DNA of 64,000 nucleotides from Pogostemon cablin (lineage: Eukaryota > Streptophyta > Magnoliopsida > Lamiales > Lamiaceae): contig CM042994.1 in assembly GCA_023678885.1 (NCBI GenBank), positions 19,191,073-19,255,072 of the forward strand. The letters run 5' to 3'. The position numbers and the translations under genes were made by a program. The notes beneath the pieces were generated by a model, which was not told the DNA's origin, made no database searches, and saw nothing but the letters and a program-made list of their open reading frames with translations. Each line of letters opens with the position of its first letter. Within the stretch, counting starts at the first letter, position 1. Shown here one piece after another: positions 53,720 through 64,000 of the stretch.

Positions 53720-56700
53720 TATGTTGTCATGTCTTCTGTCATACATCTAATTCCTACTCCCACTATACGATCATCAAAAGCCTCGCCTTAAAGTCCTTGT
53801 AAATGGATTTACTAGGTTATCATCCGATGCAATCTAGGCGACAACAACCTTCCCCTCATCATACGATTTCTCGTAACAGGTGGTACTCGCGCTCCATGTG
53901 TTTAATTACCTTATGGGCTCGTGACTGCTTCAAGTTTGCAACTGCACCATTATCATCAAAATAAATTGTGATAACCTTCGGCAAACTTAGAATCACTTCG
54001 AAGTCCAACATGAAATTTCTAGAGTCATACAGATACTTTTGCTGCCTCATAGGCTCTAATTTATCATCTTTCCATGATGGTATCTGGAGTCTGAAATATA
54101 TTTCTATATAACACTCCTCCAAATTATGACTCAACTTCCTAAAATTAAACACATAACCTTCGAGGTGAATTTACTGCCGTCCCTATCTGATTTGAAAAAT
54201 CCGAATCTATGTAACTCATAAGAAGCAGTGAATCTGTCCGGTAAGCCCACATATAATTTCTAGTCATTTTCAGGTACATAAATATATGTCTTACCACAGT
54301 TCAACATTCTTATTTCGGGTTACCTTGATACCCACTGTTCATGTCTTTGGTAAAACAAATATCCATTCTCGCGCATAACATCCCTTAGATTAAGCTTCCT
54401 TATTCGCCAAAGTATAAGGAAACGCTTTCATCACCTTTATCTTCTTTTGTGTCTCAAGACACATTTCCTTAAATAAAGTCTCACGCTAAAACAAATAAGG
54501 ATCGTACCATGTCATGAAGTTTGAGACAAGCATAACATCCTTTCTTGTGATCCGTATTACCGTGATCAAAAGGATATTTTTGTTTTTCTTAAGTCCTTCA
54601 TTTCATACCGCTTTATCAACCATACCCATACGCCTGACAATACTCTTTCATTGTCTCCAATGAGCAATATATCATCTACGTACAGTACAAGAAATACCAC
54701 CACGTTTCCATCACTCTTTTCAATACACAAGACACATCAGCGCATTGAATAAATCCATATGCTTAGATTTCCTCATCAAAATGGATGTTTCATGATCTTG
54801 AAGCTTGCTTTAGTCCATCGATGGACAATTTTAAGCTTACACATAAAATGCTCTTAGCACTTTGCAATGAATTACTCTGGTTGCTTCACATAGATGTTTT
54901 CCTCAAGACTTCCAATCAGGAAAGATGTCTTGAATTCTACTTTTTATTCCTCATATTTCATATGAGTAGCAACAGATAAAAGAATTCAGATCGACATAGG
55001 CATAGCTACCGGCGAAACAGGTTTTCTCATAATCGAACCCTTTCTCTCTGAGTATACCTTTTCGCAACAAGCTTTGCTTCCAAGGTTTTCACCTTACCAT
55101 ATGATCCTCTTTTATTTTACAGAGCCACTTCCAATGGCTTTCACACCATCCGTGGTTCTACAAGCAGCCAGATTTAATTTAGAATTTATCGATTCTATTT
55201 CAACATTCATTGCACTTTGCTAAGATTTCGCACTTTTATCTTGTAGTGCTTCATCATATCCGTGGGTCCATTCCATGTTTATTAGGGACCAAGTCTCACA
55301 ACTCTCTCAAAATATATATCTTACAGGTTGTCGAACAACCCTCCCACTACAACAAGGTACTACACGCAATTGTGTATCAGACGTGACACACGTTGCAGTT
55401 TATCTTGTGGTATATCCTCTTGTACAATTGGTACTAATACTTTGTGTTTTTCCTCTCACTTCCTTTAGAACAATTTACACATAGGTTTATGATTTATTAC
55501 ATAGTCCTTTTCCAAAAATCTAGCGTTTGCGTTAAGAGTCACCTTTCGATCTTTTGGACTAAATAAATCATCACCCTCCATTTTTCTAGGATATCCCACA
55601 AACAGACAAATATTATACGACATGCTGTTTTTAGACCATACCCATAAAATGAATTTAATAATTCCAAATAACTCATCATCTTTCTAACATTTTTCATAAG
55701 AGTCTTATTCCTTCTTTCCGCTACACCATTCAGCTGGGGTATGCCCGATGTAGACTACTTGAGATTTTAATCTCATTCTCTGATAAATAGCTCCTAAACT
55801 ATCCTAAGAGGTACTTGTCACCATGATTAAGTCGTAATGACCGCCTCTCGTTGGGATAGTCTTAGGACCGCTTAAATCATTATGAATTATTTCCAACATA
55901 TCTTTGTATGGCTCTATACCCCTTTGCCTTGAAAGGCCTTTAATCATTTTACTTTCAAGCAAGACTCGCAAGTCAGATAGTTTCCACGTCAGATAAACCC
56001 AACGATCCATTGGCTATCAACCTTTGAATCCTACTCAAGTAAAATTGATCTAGTCTTAGATGCGAAAAGTATGCTTAGTTCATCTCTGAAGGTTCCTTTC
56101 TCTTACTAAGATTAAAAATGCATTATTAATTACTATTTGTTGCATCCGTGGTATAAACATGATTTAAAAGTGTACAAATTGTCTGCCAACATACTACAAC
56201 AGATTATAGCTCCATCCTTCATTACTATGACCATGTCATTTAAATGAAATGGAGTATCCATCCGTAAATATATAGAAACTGAAATGAAATTCTTTCTATG
56301 AAAACGTACGTAAAGACAATTTCTCAAAATCAAACATTTATTCATATCGTAAGATAAATAAACAACTCCCACTGCAATAGCCACTACTTTCGTAGTATTA
56401 CCAATGTATATTACAATCTCATCATCACTTAGTTGCAGACTTTTAGTGATTCCAGTATCTACACATAATGTGTCAGCAGATGCCATCACTAATCATCCTT
56501 CATCGACCTGTGCATGAGATACTAACCTTGTTCACATATTGATGAAATTGGATTTCCTTTGTCACATGTTTTGTCAGAAGTTCCCCACCATATACAACCT
56601 CTTGTATTTCAAGTAGAACTTGCTCAAAACACCTAGGCAAATTATGGAGAATAAATTGATCTAGGTTTCCTCTTCAATTTCTACTCCAAGCATTCCCAAT

Positions 56701-56900
56701 TCATTCATCAACTTATCCATGACCTCTTGCCTTTCTTACTTACTCAAGTATCTGAAGAATCGCATGAGATTATCATATTTCTATGAACTTCTCACCTATC
56801 CACTAGAGACTTTAATAGGCATCATGGGACATCCTTAGTGAGAACACATTTATATTTTCTTAAGCAATAAAATTCAAAACCAAAATTCTTTTTTAATCAT
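53720..56900 (-). pseudogene. copia gag-pol remnant (PR/GAG-pre, IN, RT, RNase H)
   Basis: Broken in all frames, but order and motifs are readable from right to left. A weak gag-like stretch lies at about 56,560-56,800. Protease start and GAG-pre-integrase follow (VDTGITK, then LYVRFHRKNFISVS, 56133-56489). Integrase is at about 55,480-56,010 (IIHNDLSGP, NGVAERRNKTL). RT starts near 55,225 and contains YVDDILLIG (YVDD at 54671-54682). RNase H is at about 53,850-54,230 (YIDSDF, DDNGAVANLKQSRAHK). Frameshifts and stops throughout; no product expected. Confidence 0.9.
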
Positions 56901-57829
56901 CTAATTTTGGACAAGTAAATATGTTTCTTTTAGTTAACAATAAGCGAGATAAAACCATTTTGAAAATTCAGAGAATCATAAATAAATACACTGATCAAAT
57001 CTTCAAATTTATCCATTTATATTGATTCCCTCTAAACAATATAAAAATAAAATTCACCGACATCTCAAGCACCGTGAGTCTGCAAGCCACGTTAGTGTGG
57101 ATGTTTACAAACCCAAACATTTACAAGAGAAGATTTTACCCAATAATTTCATTCGTCAACCTAACCTCATGATAAAATGATTAATAGTCAGTTCCTCTTT
57201 AGCCATGCAAATAATAGCAGTGATTCCGTTGGGGAGGATACTAATTACTCACACCTAAGCGTGCACCATTATTTGATCTCAAGTCCATTGTACAAGCATA
57301 TGTGCCTTAAAGTTGGAGAAGTACACACGTGCTCGGATAACTTCCTACAATCATCAATTATAAGTTTGTACCAGTGAACCGCACATAAACTCATCCGTTA
57401 GGAAGGAAGGTCTATGCCAACACGCAAGTTTATGTGCCACATTACAAACAATAATTATTTAATGAAGTCTGTACCAGTGATCTGTGAATAAATTCATCCG
57501 TTAGGGAGGAATGCCTATTGCCAACACGCAAGTTTACTCACATCACTTACAAACCAATAATGGAGGTCGTGAGAATTAATTACCAATCTCCTCTCCCACT
57601 TAGTAATTTATTACCGAGGGTTTTTACATGCATATAATATTCATAATAAAATACGCAACCTAGCATGCTCCTATTACGGTACATAAGGCAGTAAATCACA
57701 GAGAATCATACATACATATATAACAATAATTAGATAATTAAATCAATTAATGCAGTTATATAACAGCGAATTTGATTGTTCGCCTCCAAGCACAAGTGTC
57801 GGCAAAAACCTTCACATTATCAAACTTTT
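56901..57829 (-). other. copia 5' internal region, no recognisable gene
   Basis: Between the pol remnant and the minisatellite. A direct duplication is visible: CCAGTGA...CATCCGTTAGG(A/G)AGGAA...GCCAACACGCAAGTTTA occurs near 57,371-57,435 and again near 57,472-57,535. No coding motif is recognised. Confidence 0.5.
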
Positions 57830-59070
57830 GAAAATCTATAGATTATCGAATTTTGAAACTATCGATATCGACCATCGATATCGCCCAGACTTTTGAAATC
57901 ATCGATATCGACTAGATTATCAAATTTTCAAAAAACATTCAAATTATCAAATTTTTTAAACAATCGATATCGACCGTCGATATCATCCAGAATATTGAAA
58001 TCATCGATATCGACCGTCGATATTGTCCAGATTATCGAAATCATCGATATCGACCAGATTATCAAATTTTTAAAAATTTTCAGATTATCAAATTTTCGAA
58101 AACTACCAGGTTATCAAATTTTTGAAAAATTTATAGATTATCAAATTTTAAAAATTTCCAAATTATCAAATTTTCGAAAATATCCAGATTATCAAATTTT
58201 CAAAATTTTCAGATTATCAAATTTTTGAAAATATCCAAATTATCAAATTTTAAAAATTTTCAGATTATTAAATTTTCGAAAATGTCCAGATTATCAAATT
58301 TTCAAAAATTTCCAGATTATAAAATTTTCAAAAATTTTCAGATTATCAAAATTTTGAAAACTTCTAGATTATCAATTTTCCGAAAACTTCCAGATTATCA
58401 AATTTTCGAAAAATTTATAGATTATCAAAATTTCAAATTATCAAAATTTTGAAAATATCCAGATTACCAAATTTTCAAAATTTCCAGATTATCAAATTTT
58501 CGAAAACTTCCAGATTATCAAATTTTCAAAAAAATTTATAGATTATCAAATTTTAAAAAATTTCCAAATTAACAAAATTTTGAAAATATCCAGATTATCA
58601 AATTTTCAAAATTTCTAGATTATCAAATTTTTGAAAATATCCTGATTATCAAATTTTCAAAAATTTCCAGATTATCAAATTTTTAAAATTTCTAGATTAT
58701 CAAATTTTTGAAAATATCCAGATTGTCAAATTTTCGAAATTTCTAGATTATCAAATTTTTAAAAATTTCCAGATTATCAAATTTTCGAAAATATCCAAAT
58801 TATCAAATTTTCAAAAATTTCCAGATTCTCAAATTTTCGAAAATATCCAGATTATCAAATTTTCAAAATTTTCAGATTATCAAATTTTCAAAAATATCCA
58901 GATTATCAAAATTTTGAAATTTCCAGATTATCAAATTTTCGAAAATATCTACATTATCAAATTTTCAAAAATTTTCAGATTATCAAAATTTTGAAAATAT
59001 CCAGATTATCAAATTTTCAAAAATTTTCAGATTATCAAATTTTCAAAAATATCCAGATTATCAAATTTTT
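57830..59070. repeat. Minisatellite of about 25-27 bp units inside the copia element
   Basis: About 1.2 kb of variants of AGATTATCAAATTTTCGAAA, with ATATCC, TTTCC or ACTTCC between units, roughly 45 copies. The left end (57,845-58,060) has a second motif, ATCGATATCGACCGTCGATAT. It lies just downstream of the PBS, in the 5' leader or gag part. Frames of about 110 and 75 codons in it are by-products of the repeat. Confidence 0.9.
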
Positions 59071-59238
59071 CCATCAAACGTATAGAGTATTCAACAAGAA
59101 ACAATAATTTCTAAACCCTAGTCCACGTTTGGCACAGGTATATGGTATCTGAATACGGTATACTAGCATAACATGAATACTTAAACCCTTTCACCTTTGA
59201 CATAAACCCTAGCCTAACGTTTCACGCTTCACCACGAA

Positions 59239-59256
59239 ACCGAAGCTCTGATACAA
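59239..59256 (-). promoter_or_regulatory. copia primer-binding site (tRNA-iMet)
   Basis: Minus strand TTGTATCAGAGCTTCGG, one base off the canonical TGGTATCAGAGC, 2 nt from the 5' LTR. The EPRVs use the same tRNA but are unrelated by descent here. Confidence 0.85.
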
Positions 59257-59258
59257 AT

Positions 59259-60651
59259 TATTGGCGTTCGATCATTTGGTTAACGTGAACAGTTAGGGTT
59301 TCATACGTTTCTAACATGCAGCGGAAGTAAGGAAACAAGAAATGTATTATCTTTCACCAGGGTATGTTGAAGACGATGAATTCTCGTCACCAGTCTGCGC
59401 AGCCTCACCGTTTTGGGCATAACTCTCTTATCCGATGTCGGATTTGAATGATCTGTGTGCCAAAACGATCCTCTCTTCCGTGGCTTTTCGTTAGTATATA
59501 ACCTATTGAATTCTAAAGTCTGTACGATATTATAAAAATCATAGAAGGTGGCGGACAGCAGCAGCAAACAACCTCCAGTCTTCTGCTGTATTCCCAAGTC
59601 CAATCTCGACGTCGTGTGGGCGACGATCTTCGAGATCTTCTCAATCTGCTGTTCCCTCACCCTCCTCACAGTGTTAGGCGTGATTAATCTCATAGATTAA
59701 GGTTTCTGGACAGCTGAGATGACTTATATATGGGCTACAGCAGGGACCAGGAGGAGAAATTAGAGTTGGGCCTCCATTGGGCTTAAGTATCCAAGCTTAG
59801 CCCAAAGCTTATACTTAAGTCTAATAATAATAATATATTCCACTAAAATATTATTATTGCACTACCATTCTAATTTCATAATTCGTTATGGGCTCCTTCT
59901 TATTACGAGTCGTTAGTCTCCTCATGTTTAAGATATATAATGCCCATTAATTAATTAAGTTACTGACAACTCTATTAATTAAAATCTCATCCAAGAGTAG
60001 TAACACTCAACCTCATTATCATGCCGGAATAAATCCACCTGCAGGGTTTACATGATAATCCTTATGAGCTCCTCAAGGGGACATCATCAACCTATGACGG
60101 ACACGGATTCCTTCTACAATCAACAGCACACCATAGAGACAACACTACTTCCCAACTCACCGAGTTTGTTGATTTAATACATGTAAATCTCACCCATTGA
60201 TGAATCAAAGAAATACATACTGCCCTACCTATCGAGGTTATTGTATAGAGATTAAGAGCATGAACATCCATAATAACTGAGATCAAGTTCTCCTATAAGT
60301 CAGTATAAGTCGAACGATCTCAAGTGGTCCTGCTCAATACACACAAAGTGCACTAATGTGATTCTATAACCAAGACAAGCTAATACCAAACCACATTACA
60401 ACCATCCCGATAGAGAGTCTCCGTCTATCTCGGCTGTGAGCATCTGTTTATACTTTATAAGGAAACTGATAATATGATCTTCCGCGTGTTGTCGCATAAC
60501 ATATTATCTACAATATAAAGTAAGTGGACTATTGCATCGTGCATATAAATAAATTATAAGACGCAATCATTTGATCATATGATTCTCATTTCAAATAAAT
60601 TGTTATAACATTGTTCATACTAAAGCTAGACTTTTAGTATAAAATCCAACA
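59259..60651 (-). repeat. copia 5' LTR (1,393 bp)
   Basis: Full-length LTR ending in CCAACA; the inner end is mutated (TATTGG for TGTTGG). It includes 124 bp (59291-59414) that the other LTR lacks. Substitutions between the LTRs show the insertion is not very recent. Confidence 0.93.
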
Positions 60652-60656
60652 ATATT
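60652..60656 (+). repeat. Target-site duplication ATATT (right)
   Basis: Directly follows CCAACA of the right LTR; partner at 52417-52421. Confidence 0.88.
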
Positions 60657-60877
60657 CTCTCTCACCCCACCTATAAATAAGACTTTTTGGTTATTCATTC
60701 TAAATACACACATTCGATTCTCTAGGAGCGTTCTTCAAGTTTTTCTAGAGAATTTATTTATGAAAGTATAAAAAAAATCCGAGTGAATCATGAGAGATTC
60801 GATCTACCTCAAAAAAATCGATTCAAGTATTCTAAAATAGATTTACATCTTAAAATTAGTTTTTCAATAGTAAGAGG

Positions 60878-61044
60878 ATCGATTCAAATATTTTTGAATC
60901 TATTTACATAATACTTGAATCGATTTACATCTTAAAAATTGATTTTTCAATATTAAGAGGATCGATTAAAATATTTTTGAATCTTTTTACATCTTAAGAA
61001 TTGATTCTTTAAGAGGAAAAAAATTGATTCAAGTATTACCTTTA
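60878..61044. repeat. Tandem repeat of about 83 bp
   Basis: ATCGATTCAAATATTTTTGA at 60878 recurs with changes at 60961, followed in both by TTTACAT...CTTAA...ATTGATT. Shorter relatives lie to either side (60,820-60,875 and 61,020-61,060). Confidence 0.7.
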
Positions 61045-61182
61045 AAAATCGATTCAAATAAATCAATTAAACCTAGGTAAACTCCAAATCACCCTAAAAT
61101 AAATAAATTTAATATTATGTATTAATAAAAAAATAAAAAAATATAACTAAATAATTACAAAATTAAAATAATAATAAATATT

Positions 61183-61860
61183 ACCAATTATAACGACTAA
61201 ATCAATACATTTATTTATTAATAACAATAAAAATAACTAATTTAATATTTCTATTTATTAAAAAAATATGATGAAATCCATATATATGTGTGTGATAATT
61301 AACATAAATAAAATAAATAAATTTAAGAAATAAAATAAATAAAATTGATAAATGTGTAATAAAAATAATGGATAAAAAAATAAAATAAAGTGATTTTAAA
61401 AGTTAAAAAATGATCATCACAAAATTAAAGAAAATATAAATAAATAAGCTAAATTATATTAATAAAAAAAGGTAAAAGAAATTTAAAATAAAATTTTACC
61501 AAAATTTATCAAAATATGTCACCAATTATAATGAATAAATCAATACATTTATTAATAACAATAAAAATAATTAATTTAATATTTCTATTTATTAAAAAAA
61601 TGAAATCCATATATATGTGTGAGATAATTAACAGAAATAAAATAAATAAATAATTTTAAGAATTAAAATAAATAAAATTGGTAAATGTGTAAATATAAAA
61701 AATAAAGGAATCAACAAAAAAAAATAATAAAATGATTTTAAAAGTTAAAAAAAGATCGTCACAAAATTAAAGAAAATATAAATAAATAAGCTAATTATAT
61801 TAATAAAAAAAAGCTAAAAGAAATTTAAAGTAAAATTATACCAAAATTTATCAAAATAAA
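61183..61860. repeat. Tandem repeat with 338-bp period
   Basis: Two long units start with ACCAATTATAA at 61183 and 61521 and share AATACATTTATT, ATCCATATATATGTGTG and AAAGAAAATATAAATAAATAAGCTAA. A partial third unit runs to about 61,990. AT-rich, non-coding. Confidence 0.8.
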
Positions 61861-62668
61861 TTAAAAAAATAACGGAATTAACAAAAAAAATAAAGTCAAT
61901 TTGAAAATTAAAAAAGAACCAAACAAAATTAAAGAAAATAAAATAAATAAACTTAATTATATTAATAAAAAATAAAAGTTAAAACAAATTAAAAATAAAA
62001 TTATGATATCATCAATTCTTGAAAATTTGAAGAAAAAAGCTTAAAGATAATAATTTGCGTATAAAAAGATTTACAACATGAAGAAAGTTTAAAAAGAAAA
62101 TTTTTTGTACTTGTAGTTTAATGACAAAATCATAACAATATTGGAGAAAATAAATAATATATAAAAATTAGACATCAAGCAAATAAATAATATATAAAAA
62201 TTAGACATCAAGCATAAAGAAATAGAAATTCAAAAGAAATAAATATGCATGAATCAAAAGAAATTAAAAATAAAATATAACAAATTTAATTAAAAAATTT
62301 TAAATAAATTAATAAAAAATTGAATACTAACTTGAAGAAAGTTTTGGGATAATAATTCTTGTGCTTGTGAATTGAATTAATAATAGGTCTTATTTATAGG
62401 TAAATGAAAAATTAATTTTTTTTTTTATTATTTTTGCTTTCAAATATGATTTTATTTGAATTTGATGATATCCATATTCAAATCTTTAATTAAATACATG
62501 TATTTATCTGTATTAAAATTTAATTAATAATTAATTTTAATTTGATCATATTTTATTCAAATCTTAAATAAATATATGTAATTATCTATATTAATTAATA
62601 ATTAAAAAATTGAGAAAAACTGTGGAGAAGACACATCATCAAAATTAAACTCTCCTTAAGTATATTAA

Positions 62669-62710
<42 letters not shown>

Positions 62711-62796
62711 CATTAATTTCTTAAAAATAATAAGAAAAATGAATTATTATTATATATTTAATTAAGAAATACTACATAATCATAAGTATATTTAAA

Positions 62797-62799
<3 letters not shown>

Positions 62800-62861
<62 letters not shown>

Positions 62862-62862
62862 T
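62800..62862. repeat. (TA)n(GA)n microsatellite inside a coat-like pseudogene
   Basis: TA repeat (about 62,800-62,836) followed by GA repeat (about 62,835-62,862). It directly abuts coat-like coding sequence at 62,865 and appears to have replaced or interrupted it. Confidence 0.85.
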
Positions 62863-62864
62863 AT

Positions 62865-63770
62865 ACCAAAGTTCTTTTTGGCTTTCCAAAAAGAAGCGTT
62901 GCAATCATTTCTTTTTAAAATATAAGTAAGGAAAACATCTTTGTACCATCTATAATCAAATAAAGTAGGACATCTGATATTAGATAATACAACTTGTGTT
63001 GAATCAAGTTCTTCTTTAGGATTACCAATGAAATACATGCCAATAGTGAGTATCAACATGTCACAGGCATCATTTTTTGAAAAAATAGTACCATCAGGTT
63101 CTTCAACCTCAATGGTATGTTGAAGAATATTCTATTTGTCGTTGAGAGTAAGAGAGTTATCCCACCAGTTTTTAACTGACCAGTGAAGCCAGTAACAATG
63201 AGCGCGGCGGTGCTCTCTTCTTTTGTCCTTGGGCAGCAATACGAGCCATGCCCATTTCTTGAAGAGTATTTAGTATTTCATATTCTGATTTGCCATTAAT
63301 GTTCCATTTGTGTATTGAATGACCATCATATTTGGCATTGTTTTTTAAATGTGCCTTTTCTTCGAATAGAATATCTGGAGGAGAATATCTATTATTATAA
63401 AAGGCTTTTGTTCCAGATTGGAAACGAACTTTATTAATCTCATTATTATCAGGTTCTGATTCGGATGAGATTTTTGATGAAATCTTTTTGGCTTTGTTCA
63501 GACAATTAATGTTTGAAGTATGAGAGGTAGAGGCTATGTGAGGATTATATGTTTTAATAATGTTTGTAACCTGAGAAGTAGAGGTTTCATTATTATGAGA
63601 GGATGAAGTCTCAATAAGCCTTTTTGAGATTTTGTTAATGAGTCTGGAACTAGCAGGGAGCTGCAAATTTTTCTCGATATTAGTGGGAATGCTTCTAGGA
63701 TTGAAATGATGGATCGGTGATGGATCGGCGTATTCAGGATAATTGTATGCATGATGGACATGATATGAAA
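62865..63770 (-). pseudogene. Coat-protein-like gene of a third caulimovirid element, fragment
   Basis: On the minus strand: an N-terminal Ser/Thr/Asn-rich part, then YNNRYSPPDILFEE, HKWNINGKSEYEIL, GFTGQLK and, after a frameshift near 63,170, the continuation with YFIGNPKEELDST, NIRCPTLFDYRWYKDVFL and CNASFWKAK. The same motifs in the same order occur in the EPRV ORF2 coat domain (e.g. YEWNIDGYSN, GFTGQLKGWWDN, LRCRTLSDFRWYKD), but with low identity, so this is a separate caulimovirid. A stop lies near 63,135. It ends at the microsatellite. No knuckle or enzyme domain is in the window. Confidence 0.75.
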
Positions 63771-63819
63771 CGATCAGAGTATGAAAGGAAATAAAAAATT
63801 GAAAACAATAAGATTTGAA

Positions 63820-64000
63820 TAAACTTACTTTGAATTACTGGAGATATGAATTACAGAGGTATGAAATACAAGGATTGAAAAGTATGAATACAAGGGTATG
63901 AAAAGGGATATGAGAGTTTACAAGAAAAGATTTAGAGGTTGATTTTTCGACTCTCTAATTTCGAATGCCTTTGAATGAAATGAGATGTCTTATTTATAGG
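63820..64000 (-). promoter_or_regulatory. Promoter and leader of the third element, with possible 5' splice site
   Basis: TATA box at 63991-63998 at the window edge, then a leader of about 165 nt rich in TTCATAC-type repeats, then AAGTAAGTTT with GTAAGT at 63823-63828 (minus strand), a strong match to the plant 5' splice consensus. The coat-like frame begins some 50-80 nt further on. No MP gene fits between promoter and coat region, unlike in lineages A and B. Confidence 0.5.

Larger units (their letters stand above)
52422..60651 (-). mobile_element. Ty1/copia LTR retrotransposon, decayed, minus strand
   Basis: About 8.2 kb with two LTRs, an iMet PBS, a polypurine tract, and gag-PR-IN-RT-RH remnants in copia order (integrase before RT). 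A perfect 5-bp target duplication ATATT flanks it (52417-52421 and 60652-60656). The 5' LTR is on the right. It is inserted in the AT-rich flank, which resumes at 60,657. Confidence 0.93.
60657..62770. other. AT-rich non-coding tract bounded by two facing TATA modules
   Basis: No gene seen. TATAAATA at 60672-60679 (+) opens a leader-like stretch (TTATTCATTC ... GTTCTTCAAGTTTTTC). TATTTATA at 62391-62398 (-) opens another reading left (AATTCAATTC ... CTTTCTTCAAGTT). Between them lie tandem repeats at about 60,878-61,044 and 61,183-61,860. The stretch 62,410-62,640 resembles, in reverse, the DNA around the lineage B insertion site. An (AT)n tract lies at 62671-62708. Confidence 0.65.

Noticed and set aside
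54785..54979. Plus-strand frame of 64 codons, and the frame at 55275-55484
   Set aside because: Both are antisense to copia RT/IN remnants on the minus strand.
57893..58452. Frames of 111 and 75 codons with a repeating peptide pattern
   Set aside because: Produced by the minisatellite, which has few stops in one frame; no evidence of coding.

Overview
The window is AT-rich plant nuclear DNA, from a flowering plant by its content; I cannot name the species. It is almost wholly repetitive. I see no ordinary host gene, tRNA, rRNA or CRISPR array. About 50 kb is a dense cluster of endogenous pararetrovirus (EPRV, family Caulimoviridae) copies. To its right lie an AT-rich flank, a decayed Ty1/copia retrotransposon with both LTRs, a second AT-rich tract with tandem repeats, and the edge of a third, different caulimovirid-like element. 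|| The EPRV genome can be read by comparing copies. A non-coding region carries an as-1-like element, a TATA box, a long leader with hairpins and a tRNA-iMet primer-binding site. Then come MP (about 360 aa movement protein), a TAA-TTT-ATG junction, ORF2 (about 1,467 aa: coat protein, zinc knuckle, coiled coil, protease, reverse transcriptase, RNase H), and ORF3 (about 450 aa, unknown function, overlapping the end of ORF2). One genome is about 7.5-8 kb. The separate MP with a CP-PR-RT-RH fusion is a distinctive layout; I do not assign a genus. || Two lineages are present. Lineage A fills 1-25,181 as four blocks oriented - + + -: block 1 (1-5373, -), block 2 (5374-13027, +), block 3 (13028-17567, +), block 4 (17568-25181, -). 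Blocks 1 and 2 form sublineage A1; blocks 3 and 4 form A2. Lineage B fills 25,250-50,310 as four more blocks, again - + + -: block 5 (25250-30052, -), block 6 (30053-36147, +), block 7 (36148-42887, +), block 8 (42888-50310, -). A 69-bp non-viral spacer separates the arrays, and an identical 44-bp direct repeat flanks the lineage B array. || Nearly all ORF2 copies are broken by stops, frameshifts and deletions. The exceptions are two uninterrupted MP genes (4303-5373 and 8522-9604) and one uninterrupted ORF3 (6322-7674). The blocks form multi-kilobase inverted repeats, the tightest being a palindrome of about 9 kb centred near 17,584 with a 33-bp spacer, and viral promoters point at each other across these axes. 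Such a layout could make hairpin or antisense RNA, so the locus is a candidate source of virus-matching small RNA. That is inference. || Right of the arrays: 50,311-52,416 is AT-rich DNA with TATA modules (CCTATAAATAAG type). The copia element (52,422-60,651, minus strand) has a perfect 5-bp target duplication (ATATT), iMet PBS, polypurine tract, degenerate gag/PR/IN/RT/RH and a large minisatellite. 60,657-62,770 is AT-rich with 83-bp and 338-bp tandem repeats. 62,865-64,000 holds a decayed coat-protein-like gene of a third caulimovirid with its own promoter.
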